Source: Firmicutes bacterium CAG:646 (GTDB lineage: Bacteria; Bacillota; Clostridia; Lachnospirales; Lachnospiraceae). Taken from it: DNA of 26,877 nt. The notes under the pieces were generated by a model that saw only the letters and a list, made by a program, of their open reading frames with translations, did no database searches and was not told the DNA's origin. A program made the position numbers and the translations under genes. The stretch covers positions 10,711-37,587 of the forward strand of contig HF995354.1 of assembly GCA_000432335.1 (NCBI GenBank), given 5' to 3'. Below are positions 8,154 through 14,839 of this stretch, in pieces; within the stretch, counting starts at the first letter, position 1; each line of letters begins with the position of its first letter.

Positions 8154-8816
8154 ATGAGAAAAACGGATATGGAAGAACTTACATCTTTTGAGATTGATAC
8201 TACTTTTACACACATTACAACCTTGGAGGATTTGAAAAAGTTTCCGGATTTGTCAACCTTAGAAATTTTATTTACGGTGGATCTTCAGTCCGAAGAGGAG
8301 AGACAAGATTTTAAAAATTTAGCTTCAAAAAGTGAAAAATTACATCAAAGAGAGCAAAAAATGTTAGCAGATACACTTCCAGAATTGAAAAATCTGAAAA
8401 AGATATTTTTAGGTTCAGGGGTTGTTTGTTATGATTTGACAGCATTTGAAAATTGCAACCAGATAGAAGAACTATGGATTTCCAATAATTTTGTTGAAAA
8501 TATAGAAGGGATGGAGGGAATGAAAAAGCTGCGGATTTTGGATATTAGTGATAATTTGGTACAAGATATTTCTGAATTAAATGAAGTAGAAAATTTAGAA
8601 GCGGTTTGTTTAACAGGAACACCTATTGAAAATCTGGAAGTTTTACTGGAGTTGCCATCTTTGAAAGTTGTATGTTATGAAACGGAAGAAGAGGAACAAA
8701 TGGAAATTTTGGAAGCATTGAAAGAAAAAGGAGTTATTGTGAGATCAGAAAGAGGAGAATTTGCAGAAGCACTGGAAAACGTAGGAATAGAGTATGGGGA
8801 TTATAAAAAATTCTAG
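8154..8816 (+). CDS. Small leucine-rich repeat protein
   Basis: The ATG at 8154 is preferred because GAGAGGAG (8138-8145) stands 8 bases upstream; this gives 220 residues. Earlier in-frame starts (TTG 8121, ATG 8133) have no such site. The protein is acidic with no signal peptide or membrane helix, so it is probably cytoplasmic. From about residue 78 it shows degenerate LRRs of about 22 residues: NLKKIFLGSG, QIEELWISNNFVENIEGMEG, KLRILDISDNLVQDISELNE, NLEAVCLTGTPIENLEVLLE and SLKVVCYE. This pattern resembles internalin/SDS22-like repeats, which bind proteins. It opens an AT-rich group with two membrane proteins and the relic of a second LRR gene. LRR genes of this size often accompany toxin-immunity or surface-protein loci, but nothing here proves such a role. 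Confidence 0.8.
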   Translation: MRKTDMEELTSFEIDTTFTHITTLEDLKKFPDLSTLEILFTVDLQSEEERQDFKNLASKSEKLHQREQKMLADTLPELKNLKKIFLGSGVVCYDLTAFENCNQIEELWISNNFVENIEGMEGMKKLRILDISDNLVQDISELNEVENLEAVCLTGTPIENLEVLLELPSLKVVCYETEEEEQMEILEALKEKGVIVRSERGEFAEALENVGIEYGDYKKF

Positions 8817-8831
8817 GAAAGGAAAAAGCAT

Positions 8832-9509
8832 ATGGAAGATCAAAGAAAGAATGAATTGGCGGCGGTAATCATTGCAACGGTTGTGTTTGGAATATTAGGC
8901 AGGTTATTAGTACGAATCCCCTATATGGTATTTGGCGATTTTTCAAGTGGTTTTTTTATATCAATCGTATTATGGTGGATTTACAATTCTGTTTTATTTT
9001 ATGTAGCAGAGCAGATGTATATGGATAAAGGAAATAAGAAGTACATAACGAAAAGTATACTTTTCGGTTTTCTTGCAACGTTAATCAAGGCTGGAATTGA
9101 CACTTGTATGGACCTGACAATAGCTCGCCAACCGAATATGTTAATACTTGTAGCAGTGATGGAAATTTCCATGATACTTTATATCATAGGATTGGATTGT
9201 TTCTTGTTTGTAAAAGTAGGAAAAAGAAAGATACAAAAGGAAAAAAAGGGAATAACTGCGTTAGTGTCAGTATTTTGTTCTTTATTAATTCTTTATGCAG
9301 GAACTTTATTTTACTATAAGGAACAAGTACAATACGCAGTTGAGAAGTATGGAAATATGCAGGAAGTTCAGGAATTAGGATTGGATCGCGCCATTTGGAA
9401 TTTTACCACTGTGCTTGGCAGACGATCAACAACAGTGGGAACGATCGTGTATGTGGGGTGTTTTATAATCGTCTGGTGGATATTGGAGAAAATTACTGTT
9501 GAAGAATAA
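8832..9509 (+). CDS. Multi-pass membrane protein, unknown function
   Basis: The 225-residue protein starts 15 bp after the LRR gene, with GGAAAGG just upstream (8816-8822). I do not recognise the family. Hydrophobic segments at about residues 10-30, 38-60, 72-90, 102-127, 141-160 and 201-220 suggest six transmembrane helices with short charged loops. Lys-rich stretches near 65-72 and 130-140 probably face the cytoplasm. No catalytic or transporter signature is evident. Base composition is AT-rich like its neighbours. Tight spacing with the LRR gene upstream and another membrane protein 28 bp downstream indicates one transcript. Confidence 0.75.
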   Translation: MEDQRKNELAAVIIATVVFGILGRLLVRIPYMVFGDFSSGFFISIVLWWIYNSVLFYVAEQMYMDKGNKKYITKSILFGFLATLIKAGIDTCMDLTIARQPNMLILVAVMEISMILYIIGLDCFLFVKVGKRKIQKEKKGITALVSVFCSLLILYAGTLFYYKEQVQYAVEKYGNMQEVQELGLDRAIWNFTTVLGRRSTTVGTIVYVGCFIIVWWILEKITVEE

Positions 9510-9537
9510 ATTACAGTACGAGAAGGAGTAAATAAAT

Positions 9538-9993
9538 ATGTTGTTGGTTGTTATGATTTTAGGGGTGTTATTGATTCAGAAGGTTCCTGAGAAGTGGTTT
9601 CGCTTTCTATTTCTGGCTTGTATTTTGCTGAACGTGATTTATAGAATTGAATTTCTTCCTTTTGCATTAGCAGGGGGAGTACGTTTGGTGTGCAAGGGCA
9701 TGGAACTGGTTCTTTTAATAGTTGCGTGTAAGGTATTTGATAAGCGTCCAGTTTATTTGAGTATAGGTGTGCTTTCGCTTCTTTTTTTGGGGATTTACAT
9801 GATTCCAGCTAATGTGATCCTAGAAAATGGAGGAATGCGTACTATATATTCTGCTTACGAAACTAGTGGAGAGGGAGTTGCAGTGGGGATGAGAATGATA
9901 GAAAGTGTGAAAACTTTATGCTTGTCTCTGGTGTATCTTTCTTTGGATGTGAGAATTTTTTTGCGTATGAAGAGAAAGGACACGAAAGAATGA
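9538..9993 (+). CDS. Small membrane protein, unknown function
   Basis: The 151-residue protein starts with AGAAGGAG 9 bases upstream of the ATG. Four to five hydrophobic segments are visible, at about residues 1-14, 21-41, 46-66, 72-92 and 118-140, with little soluble sequence apart from a short loop (about 95-115) and a basic C-terminus (RMKRKDTKE). No family is recognised. Its TGA overlaps the ATG of the next, broken gene (ATGA at 9990-9993), so the two were once translationally coupled. It probably belongs to the same transcript as the LRR gene. Confidence 0.72.
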   Translation: MLLVVMILGVLLIQKVPEKWFRFLFLACILLNVIYRIEFLPFALAGGVRLVCKGMELVLLIVACKVFDKRPVYLSIGVLSLLFLGIYMIPANVILENGGMRTIYSAYETSGEGVAVGMRMIESVKTLCLSLVYLSLDVRIFLRMKRKDTKE

Positions 9994-10215
9994 GAAAAAA
10001 GCAATTTATATCGGAATAGCAGTTGCGATGATTCTGGCGGTAGGAGGTATGGCGGCATATGGATATTATGATATTGTGTATCCTTTGGCTCTCGCACTAT
10101 TTTCTATGATTTAGATGCCTTTGCAGAATGTACTCAAATAGAAAAACTGGGTGGGGTACGACGATATCAAAGATATGAATTAAAGAAGCGTTTTAATAAA
10201 ATTAGGGAGAGATGA
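9990..10215 (+). pseudogene. Relic of a membrane-anchored second LRR gene
   Basis: The ATG at 9990 opens a frame that stops after nine codons. Adding one A to the A-run at 9995-10000 would join it to a continuous frame reading KKAIYIGIAVAMILAVGG, a membrane anchor, that stops at 10112-10114. From 10087, in the third frame, the text GSRTIFYDLDAFAECTQIEKL aligns without gaps to residues 87-107 of the intact LRR protein at 8154 (GSGVVCYDLTAFENCNQIEEL), 12 of 21 identical. This frame runs on to a TGA at 10213-10215 with sequence that no longer looks like LRR. The simplest reading is an anchored LRR paralogue that lost its middle and then suffered frameshifts. Alternatively, two separate relics are fused here. 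Confidence 0.65.
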
Positions 10216-10217
10216 AA

Positions 10218-10727
10218 ATGAATTATTTATTGATGCCATGGGAATTGGAACTTGATATAGACGCTACGAAAGTATTATATGAAACGAATAATTATGCAAC
10301 AGATCAAAGGGCAAATGATGAATTCATAAGTAAATTATCAGCGGAGCAGAAGGAGTTTTTTGAATCACTGGGAGTTTCCTTAGAGAAAATCAAAGTAGAG
10401 AAAAAAACATATGATATTCCGGCAGATGGGGAAATGCCCGCATTAAAAATGCATAGCATGGCGGTGGATTTTTTACTGTGTGGAAAGTTTCTTGCAGTAC
10501 CTTATTTTCAAAAAGAACTATACAGTGATGAAGAAATATTTGGAAAAGAGTTTCCAGAACACATAAAAGTGTATGGTTCAGCAGAAGAGATTTTGTCGTA
10601 CGATATAGGCATTGGAGCTGGCATTGTTTTTAAACATCCCAAGATGCGATTGGAGGATGAAAAATTTCAGAAGTGGGATTGCGGATATATTTTGGGGTCG
10701 CTGTTGATAGTTACAGAAGAGAAATAG
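10218..10727 (+). CDS. Hypothetical protein, 169 residues
   Basis: The ATG at 10218 is preferred over the one at 10212 because AGGGAGAG (10204-10211) is then 6 bases away rather than overlapping. I do not recognise the family. The protein is soluble and acidic, with aromatic-rich segments (NYLLMPWELELD, HSMAVDFLLCGKFLAVPYFQ, KWDCGYILGSLLIV) and no signal peptide, membrane helix, cysteine cluster or catalytic motif. The size, acidity and position at the end of a cluster of LRR and membrane genes would fit an immunity or adaptor protein, but this is only contextual. It is followed by a 450-bp AT-rich non-coding region. Confidence 0.65.
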   Translation: MNYLLMPWELELDIDATKVLYETNNYATDQRANDEFISKLSAEQKEFFESLGVSLEKIKVEKKTYDIPADGEMPALKMHSMAVDFLLCGKFLAVPYFQKELYSDEEIFGKEFPEHIKVYGSAEEILSYDIGIGAGIVFKHPKMRLEDEKFQKWDCGYILGSLLIVTEEK

Positions 10728-11114
10728 AAAAATCCATTTTTTAGTTCTTGTTAGTTTACTTTTTCGCTATTAATAAAAAAGTGTCACCACTTTTCAAGGA
10801 AATTCAGGTGATTTTTCTCTGAAAATCCTTTATTTTACCGTTAAAAAGATACTTTTTTCCTGCTTTCAAAAAATGTCACCACTTTTTCTAGAAAAAAATG
10901 GTGACATTTTTTGAAAGTTGTAATTTTGTAATATTTATCAATGAAATTATTCTATTTTTAAATGATATTGTTGCAAAAGCAACATAGGAAATGGTGACAT
11001 TTTTTAAAAATTTTCAAAAAGTATATTTTCTCGTTTCTATCAGCAAGAATCATCATTGTAGTTGTGAAAAATAATATTCTTAGAGAGAGGCTTGTTATTT
11101 TTGGGGGATAGTTA
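10728..11114. repeat. Non-coding AT-rich region with nested TGTCACCA inverted repeats
   Basis: No gene is seen here. Four copies of the octamer TGTCACCA or its complement occur: forward at 10782 and 10874, reverse at 10899 and 10992. They form two nested inverted pairs spanning 218 bp (10782-10999). The inner pair is part of a perfect 19-bp inverted repeat, CTTTCAAAAAATGTCACCA (10863-10881) against its complement (10899-10917), around a nearly self-complementary 17-base centre. The TG...CA ends and doubled end repeats resemble the ends of IS21-type elements with the transposase genes missing. No target duplication is evident. A small GTTGC-aaaa-GCAAC hairpin also lies near 10970. Confidence 0.7.
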
Positions 11115-11166
11115 TTGACAAATTCTCATAAATAAAGTATATTAGAAATAACTTAAATACTTAAAT
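11115..11166 (+). promoter_or_regulatory. Promoter and candidate ArsR operator of the ferredoxin operon
   Basis: TTGACA (11115-11120), a 17-bp spacer and TATATT (11138-11143) form a strong promoter. The tandem direct repeat ACTTAAAT-ACTTAAAT occupies 11151-11166, over or just after the expected transcription start. This is where a repressor would block transcription, and the operon encodes an ArsR-family protein. The promoter is well supported; the operator is a suggestion. Confidence 0.72.
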
Positions 11167-11179
11167 GATGGAGGATATT

Positions 11180-11386
11180 ATGGGAAAAGCAAAGAAGATT
11201 GCGCGCATAGGAAAAGAATGTGTTGCCTGCGGTTGCTGCGAAAAGGTTTGTCCAAGAAATGCAATACAGCTTTGGCTTGGCGTTGTGGCACAGGTGGATG
11301 GAGGAAAGTGTGTCGGCTGCGGTAAGTGTGAAAAAGTATGTCCGGCCGCCGTGATTACTATCTCAGAACGAGAGGTAGTGAGATGA
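11180..11386 (+). CDS. 2[4Fe-4S] ferredoxin
   Basis: The ATG at 11180 follows GGAGG (11169-11173) and gives a 68-residue protein. It carries two classic 4Fe-4S motifs, CVACGCCEKVCP and CVGCGKCEKVCP, each C-x2-C-x2-C-x3-C-P, with the usual pseudo-twofold spacing. It should be a small soluble low-potential electron carrier. Its TGA overlaps the ATG of the membrane Fe-S gene (ATGA at 11383), so the two are translated together. Homologues of that membrane protein often carry such a ferredoxin module in the same chain, so this ferredoxin probably works as its partner. It is the first gene after the promoter at 11115. Confidence 0.93.
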   Translation: MGKAKKIARIGKECVACGCCEKVCPRNAIQLWLGVVAQVDGGKCVGCGKCEKVCPAAVITISEREVVR

Positions 11387-12012
11387 AGAAAAAATGGTAT
11401 GAATATCTTTGGATCGCAGAGATTCTTTATTGGGTGCTGGGATTGACAAATATTCTTTTTGCCTGGCTTGGTCTTGTGTTTTTTGCAGCGCCGCTTATGG
11501 TTGCGTTTATTGGAGGAAACAAAGCTTATTGTAATCGTTATTGCGGAAGAGGGCAGCTTTTTGGTTTGCTGGGGGAAAAACTGAAATTGTCTCTGAATCG
11601 GAAACCGCCGAAGTTTCTCAAAAATAAGTGGTTCCGTTACGGATTTCTGGCATTTTTTATGACGATGTTCGGATTGATGCTTTTCAGTACCTATAAAGTA
11701 TTTACGGGAGCGCCGTTGAAACAGACAGTTACGCTTTTATGGACAATTAAGCTGCCATGGCAGTGGGCAGAGGTCAGCATGGTTGCTCCGTGGATCGCTC
11801 AGTTTGCTTTCGGATTCTTTGGTGTAATGATGACGTCCACAGTTTTGGGATTACTGACGATGGTATTTTTCCGTCCGCGTTCCTGGTGCGTTTATTGTCC
11901 CATGGGAACGATGACTCAGGGAATTTGTCAGTTGAAACACAGAAAGGAGGCGCTTCGTCATGGAGGAGAAAGCGAAAAAAATAGCGGAAGTACTGAAACT
12001 GCTGGCAAATGA
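11383..12012 (+). CDS. Membrane 4Fe-4S protein of the NapH/NosR type
   Basis: The 209-residue protein starts at the ATG overlapping the ferredoxin stop. Hydrophobic helices lie at about residues 8-26, 27-45, 84-102, 130-150 and 150-165. Cysteines occur in two places. One is C50-x3-C54 followed by GRGQLFGLLG. The other is C169-x2-CP...C182 in WCVYCPMGTMTQGIC, the signature of the membrane polyferredoxin family (NapH, NosR C-terminus, RdxA/CcoG). Such proteins move electrons across or along the membrane. Unlike longer members it has no ferredoxin domain; the 68-residue ferredoxin just upstream supplies one. The substrate is not evident. Its last 53 bases overlap the arsR-family gene. Confidence 0.85.
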   Translation: MKKKWYEYLWIAEILYWVLGLTNILFAWLGLVFFAAPLMVAFIGGNKAYCNRYCGRGQLFGLLGEKLKLSLNRKPPKFLKNKWFRYGFLAFFMTMFGLMLFSTYKVFTGAPLKQTVTLLWTIKLPWQWAEVSMVAPWIAQFAFGFFGVMMTSTVLGLLTMVFFRPRSWCVYCPMGTMTQGICQLKHRKEALRHGGESEKNSGSTETAGK

Positions 12013-12241
12013 GCATCGCTTGTTGATTTTATGTGCGTTGATACAAAAACCAATGAGTGTGGGTGAGATTCACCAGTTTACGCCGGGGATTTCTTCCTCT
12101 GCATTATCGCAACATCTGGCACAGTTGAAAATGTCGGGAATTTTGGAATCTGAAAAACAGGGCATGAAAGTTATTTATCAGATTCAAGATGACAAGGTAA
12201 TAGGCTTGATAGATCTTTTGAAAAAAACATATTGCGGATAA
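11960..12241 (+). CDS. ArsR/SmtB-family transcriptional regulator
   Basis: The 93-residue protein starts inside the 3' end of the membrane Fe-S gene, with AAAGGAGG (11943-11950) 9 bases upstream. The winged helix is clear: LLANEHRLLILCALIQ, then the recognition region ISSSALSQHLAQLKMSGILESEKQGMKVIY with the wing, and a final dimerisation helix. The ELCVCDL metal-binding motif of ArsR/SmtB is absent and only two Cys remain (residues 25 and 92, in LLILCALI and the C-terminal TYCG), so it may sense redox state, sulfide or another ligand rather than metal by the classical site. It most likely represses its own operon through the repeat at 11151-11166. Confidence 0.9.
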   Translation: MEEKAKKIAEVLKLLANEHRLLILCALIQKPMSVGEIHQFTPGISSSALSQHLAQLKMSGILESEKQGMKVIYQIQDDKVIGLIDLLKKTYCG

Positions 12242-12292
12242 AGGGAGAGGTTATTCTAAAAGAAATAGGAGAAAAACAGGAGGTGGTGTCCC

Positions 12293-12706
12293 ATGTGGTT
12301 TGTATTTGCATTGCTGTCGGCGATATTTGCGGCGCTGACATCTATATTGGCGAAGATTGGAATTGAAGGTGTAAATTCGAATCTTGCCACCGCGATTCGG
12401 ACGGTTGTTGTGGTTGTGATGGCGTGGGGAATGGTTTTTCTCACCCATGTGCAGAGTGGAATTTCAGAAATCAGCAGAAAGAGTTGGGTATTTTTGATTT
12501 TATCTGGTCTGGCAACGGGAGCATCCTGGCTTTGTTATTACCGGGCATTACAGCTTGGAGAAGCATCAAAAGTAGTTCCTGTTGATAAACTTAGTGTGGT
12601 AATCACACTGATTCTGGCATTTGTATTTTTACATGAGCAATTTACGGTAAAATCCCTGATCGGATGTATTCTCATAGGGGTGGGAACCTTAATTATGGTG
12701 TTGTAA
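12293..12706 (+). CDS. Single-domain EamA family transporter
   Basis: The 137-residue protein starts with AGGAGG (12278-12283) ten bases upstream. It has one EamA (drug/metabolite transporter superfamily) domain with about five helices: 3-22, 33-50, 65-81, 86-105 and 113-135. Typical marks are ATSILAKIGIEGVNSNLATAIR near the N-terminus and GEASKVVPVDKLSVVITLILAFVFLHE at the domain end. Most EamA proteins have two such domains; this half-size form must work as a dimer, as small multidrug-resistance-like proteins do. The substrate is unknown. It lies 51 bp after the ArsR gene and may belong to the same transcript, since no terminator separates them. Confidence 0.87.
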   Translation: MWFVFALLSAIFAALTSILAKIGIEGVNSNLATAIRTVVVVVMAWGMVFLTHVQSGISEISRKSWVFLILSGLATGASWLCYYRALQLGEASKVVPVDKLSVVITLILAFVFLHEQFTVKSLIGCILIGVGTLIMVL

Positions 12707-12720
12707 GTTGGAGGAAAGCT

Positions 12721-13179
12721 ATGGATGATTTTAGTATTATGGAAGCGATTTGTGGCGCGGATTGCTGCGGCGTATGTGACAGAAAGGAAGAATGTGGCGG
12801 CTGTACAACAGTGCAGGGACATCCTTTCGGCGGAACTTGTGTTGCTGCGGAATGCATAAAAAAAGGTGGTTTTGAAGAATTTCAGAGAGAAAAGGCGGCA
12901 GTGATCGGAGAATTTAATGCATTGGGAATCAAGCATCTGGAAATTAAAGATTTGAATTTGTTAAATGGTTTCTTTGTGAATTTGGAGTATCCTTTGGGAA
13001 ATGGGCAGTCTGTAAAGTTTCTGGAAGATCGTAATGTATACTGGGGAAATCAGATTGAAATACCGGGGAATGACAGATGTTACGGGATTGTCGCGGATGC
13101 TGAGTATATGCTGGTATGTGAATACGGCTGCAATGGAGCAGATCCGGAGATTATTCTCTATAAAAAACGTTTCCACTAG
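12721..13179 (+). CDS. Cysteine-rich DUF3795-like protein
   Basis: The ATG at 12721 follows GGAGG (12710-12714) and is 14 bp after the EamA stop; it gives 152 residues. The N-terminal 60 residues are cysteine-rich, CGADCCGVCDRKEECGGC followed by GGTCVAAEC, a pattern I associate with DUF3795 proteins and probably a zinc or Fe-S site. The rest is a soluble alpha/beta domain ending CEYGCNGADPEIILYKKR. No enzyme activity can be assigned. It sits between the single-domain EamA gene and a cytidine-deaminase-like gene with close spacing, so they are probably co-transcribed. Confidence 0.72.
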   Translation: MDDFSIMEAICGADCCGVCDRKEECGGCTTVQGHPFGGTCVAAECIKKGGFEEFQREKAAVIGEFNALGIKHLEIKDLNLLNGFFVNLEYPLGNGQSVKFLEDRNVYWGNQIEIPGNDRCYGIVADAEYMLVCEYGCNGADPEIILYKKRFH

Positions 13180-13198
13180 AAAGAAAGGAGAACGACGA

Positions 13199-13615
13199 AT
13201 GGCGATTGTAGAAGAGAAAAAAATGGATTCAGTATGGATTCGTTTATATGAAGAAGCAAAGAAAGTTTTACATCCGAGGAAAGTTTCTGAATGGATAGAA
13301 GTTGGCGGTGTAGCTGCGGCAATCGAAACAACTTCTGGAAATATCTATACGGGGATTTGTGTGGATGGCGCCTGTACCCTTGGCATCTGTGCAGAGCGAA
13401 ATGCGATTTTCAATATGTTGACGAATGGTGAAAATGAAATCAAAAAAGTGATTGCCATCAACTGGGAAGGAAAAGCAATGCCGCCTTGTGGCGCATGTCG
13501 AGAACTTATGACACAGCTTATGCCAAAAGATTATCCTGCGATTGAAGTAATGTTAGACTGGGAAAAGAAGGAAATCGTAACGTTGGGAGAACTGACACCG
13601 AAATGGTGGATATAA
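13199..13615 (+). CDS. Cytidine deaminase-family protein
   Basis: The 138-residue protein starts at the ATG at 13199 with GAAAGGAG just upstream. The zinc site of the CDA fold is complete: CAE at residues 64-66 (Glu66 the proton shuttle) and PPCGAC at 95-100, with Cys97 and Cys100. Family members deaminate cytidine/deoxycytidine or, for blasticidin-S deaminases, a cytosine antibiotic. The N-terminal substrate region (VGGVAAAIETTSGNIYTGI) differs from textbook CDA sequences such as AAL-x-T-x-G-x-Y-G-N, so nucleoside salvage is likely but not certain. It is 19 bp after the DUF3795-like gene and 23 bp before a phosphotransferase relic. Confidence 0.82.
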   Translation: MAIVEEKKMDSVWIRLYEEAKKVLHPRKVSEWIEVGGVAAAIETTSGNIYTGICVDGACTLGICAERNAIFNMLTNGENEIKKVIAINWEGKAMPPCGACRELMTQLMPKDYPAIEVMLDWEKKEIVTLGELTPKWWI

Positions 13616-13638
13616 AATAAAACACGAGGAATAAGGAT

Positions 13639-13818
13639 ATGGCATATATCGATGAAATAACGATTCTGGAAAAATGCACAGAAGGTTTGTCTCCGGCAGA
13701 GGTATATAAGTGCCAGTCAGGCGGTAATATTTGCTATTTAAAAAAGATTGATAACAAATTTTCAGAAACGACATACAGTGTCAAAAGAGAGGCAGAAAGG
13801 TCAGGAAAATTGGAATGA
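13639..13818 (+). pseudogene. N-terminal relic of an aminoglycoside 3'-phosphotransferase-like kinase
   Basis: The 59-residue reading frame starts at 13639 with a weak site (GAGGAATAAGG) upstream. It reads EKCTEGLSPAEVYKC and then ICYLKKIDNKFSETTYSVKRE, which matches the N-lobe of APH(3')-type kinases: a glycine loop replaced by GLSPAEVYK, the beta-3 lysine region YLK, then TTY-x-V-x-RE. The remaining 200 or so residues, including the catalytic HGD and DxD motifs, are absent; the frame ends at a TGA that overlaps the ATG of the following GNAT gene. It appears to be the stump left by a deletion that joined it to the acetyltransferase gene. Confidence 0.75.
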
Positions 13819-14609
13819 CAAATCAGGAAATATTTCAAATTGCTTTGCAGCAGTCGGCACATGACTGTAATTGCAAAGCGGAGGATTTTTTATCTATGGA
13901 AAACAAGGTGGTTCTATCCAGAAAAAATGAAAAAGCAAGAGCTTATCTGGAACTGCCTTTTGCGTGTGATCTGGTTTCCTATGGAAACAATATTGTTGCG
14001 CAGGTCAGCCCCGAAATGAAGGAATGTGTGGAATGGTACATAAATAAATATCCGGTGGAGCATTGCTTTGAATCACCGCATCTGATTGCGCTTCATGAAC
14101 GGCTGGAAGAATATGGCTATAAAGTTTGTTATATGGCGGAATATTTTTTGCCAGATATAGATAAAATCAAAGAATTGCCCTGCGATTACGAGATAAAGGT
14201 TTTACTCCCGCAGGATTTTGAACCTTATTATACAGAAGAGTGGGAAAATGCCCTATGCAAAGAGAGAAAACATCTGGACAAGCTTGCGGTGGGGGCATTT
14301 GACCAGGGAAAATTGATAGGATTGGCAGGGTGTTCTGCTGACTGCGAAACGATGTACCAGATTGGCGTGGATGTACTTCCAGAATACAGGAAAAGAGGAA
14401 TTGCTTCGGCAATTACCAGCAGACTTGCTATAGAAACATTTAAGCTTGGGAAAGTGCCGTTTTATTGTGCGGCATGGTCCAATATCAAATCCGTTCGCAA
14501 CGCGATAAAATGTGGATTTCGACCGGCGTGGGTGGAACTTACCGCCAGAAAAAAGGAATATGTGGATAAAGTAAATAAACTTTCGGTTGCTGAAATGGAA
14601 AACATGTAA
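13815..14609 (+). CDS. GNAT family N-acetyltransferase
   Basis: The 264-residue protein starts at an ATG overlapping the TGA of the phosphotransferase relic. The C-terminal half is a GNAT domain (about residues 125-250). Motif A is IGVDVLPEYRKRGIASAIT, with the acetyl-CoA pyrophosphate loop YRKRGIAS at 191-198. Motif B is AAWSNIKSVRNAIKCGFRPAW, where the Asn/Ser-rich turn and a GFR-x-AW ending are typical. The N-terminal 110 residues form a separate module with several Cys, as in two-part GNAT proteins of Clostridia. The acceptor substrate is unknown. Its start looks secondarily supplied, because it depends on whatever sequence the upstream deletion brought in. Confidence 0.85.
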   Translation: MTNQEIFQIALQQSAHDCNCKAEDFLSMENKVVLSRKNEKARAYLELPFACDLVSYGNNIVAQVSPEMKECVEWYINKYPVEHCFESPHLIALHERLEEYGYKVCYMAEYFLPDIDKIKELPCDYEIKVLLPQDFEPYYTEEWENALCKERKHLDKLAVGAFDQGKLIGLAGCSADCETMYQIGVDVLPEYRKRGIASAITSRLAIETFKLGKVPFYCAAWSNIKSVRNAIKCGFRPAWVELTARKKEYVDKVNKLSVAEMENM

Positions 14610-14839
14610 TGCGTCTATCGTGCAATTTCCAGGGCTGGGTATATAGAGAACGAATGAACCTGTATACCCAGATTTTCGGTGAAAACTGGCATAAAATACG
14701 GCGTTTTGGGTGGATACCGTTGACTGATCTCATTTACACCCACGAAATTCTCATTTTTTGGGATGGATTCACATGGATGTTTGGTATATACCCAAAAGAT
14801 GCGGAAAAGGCAAGTTAAAATTGGGAGGTGAAGGAAGAA

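Noticed and set aside
14609..14818. 69-codon plus-strand frame between the GNAT and S66 genes
   Set aside because: It has no ribosome binding site, overlaps the GNAT stop and has no recognisable protein features; the repeats explain the region better.
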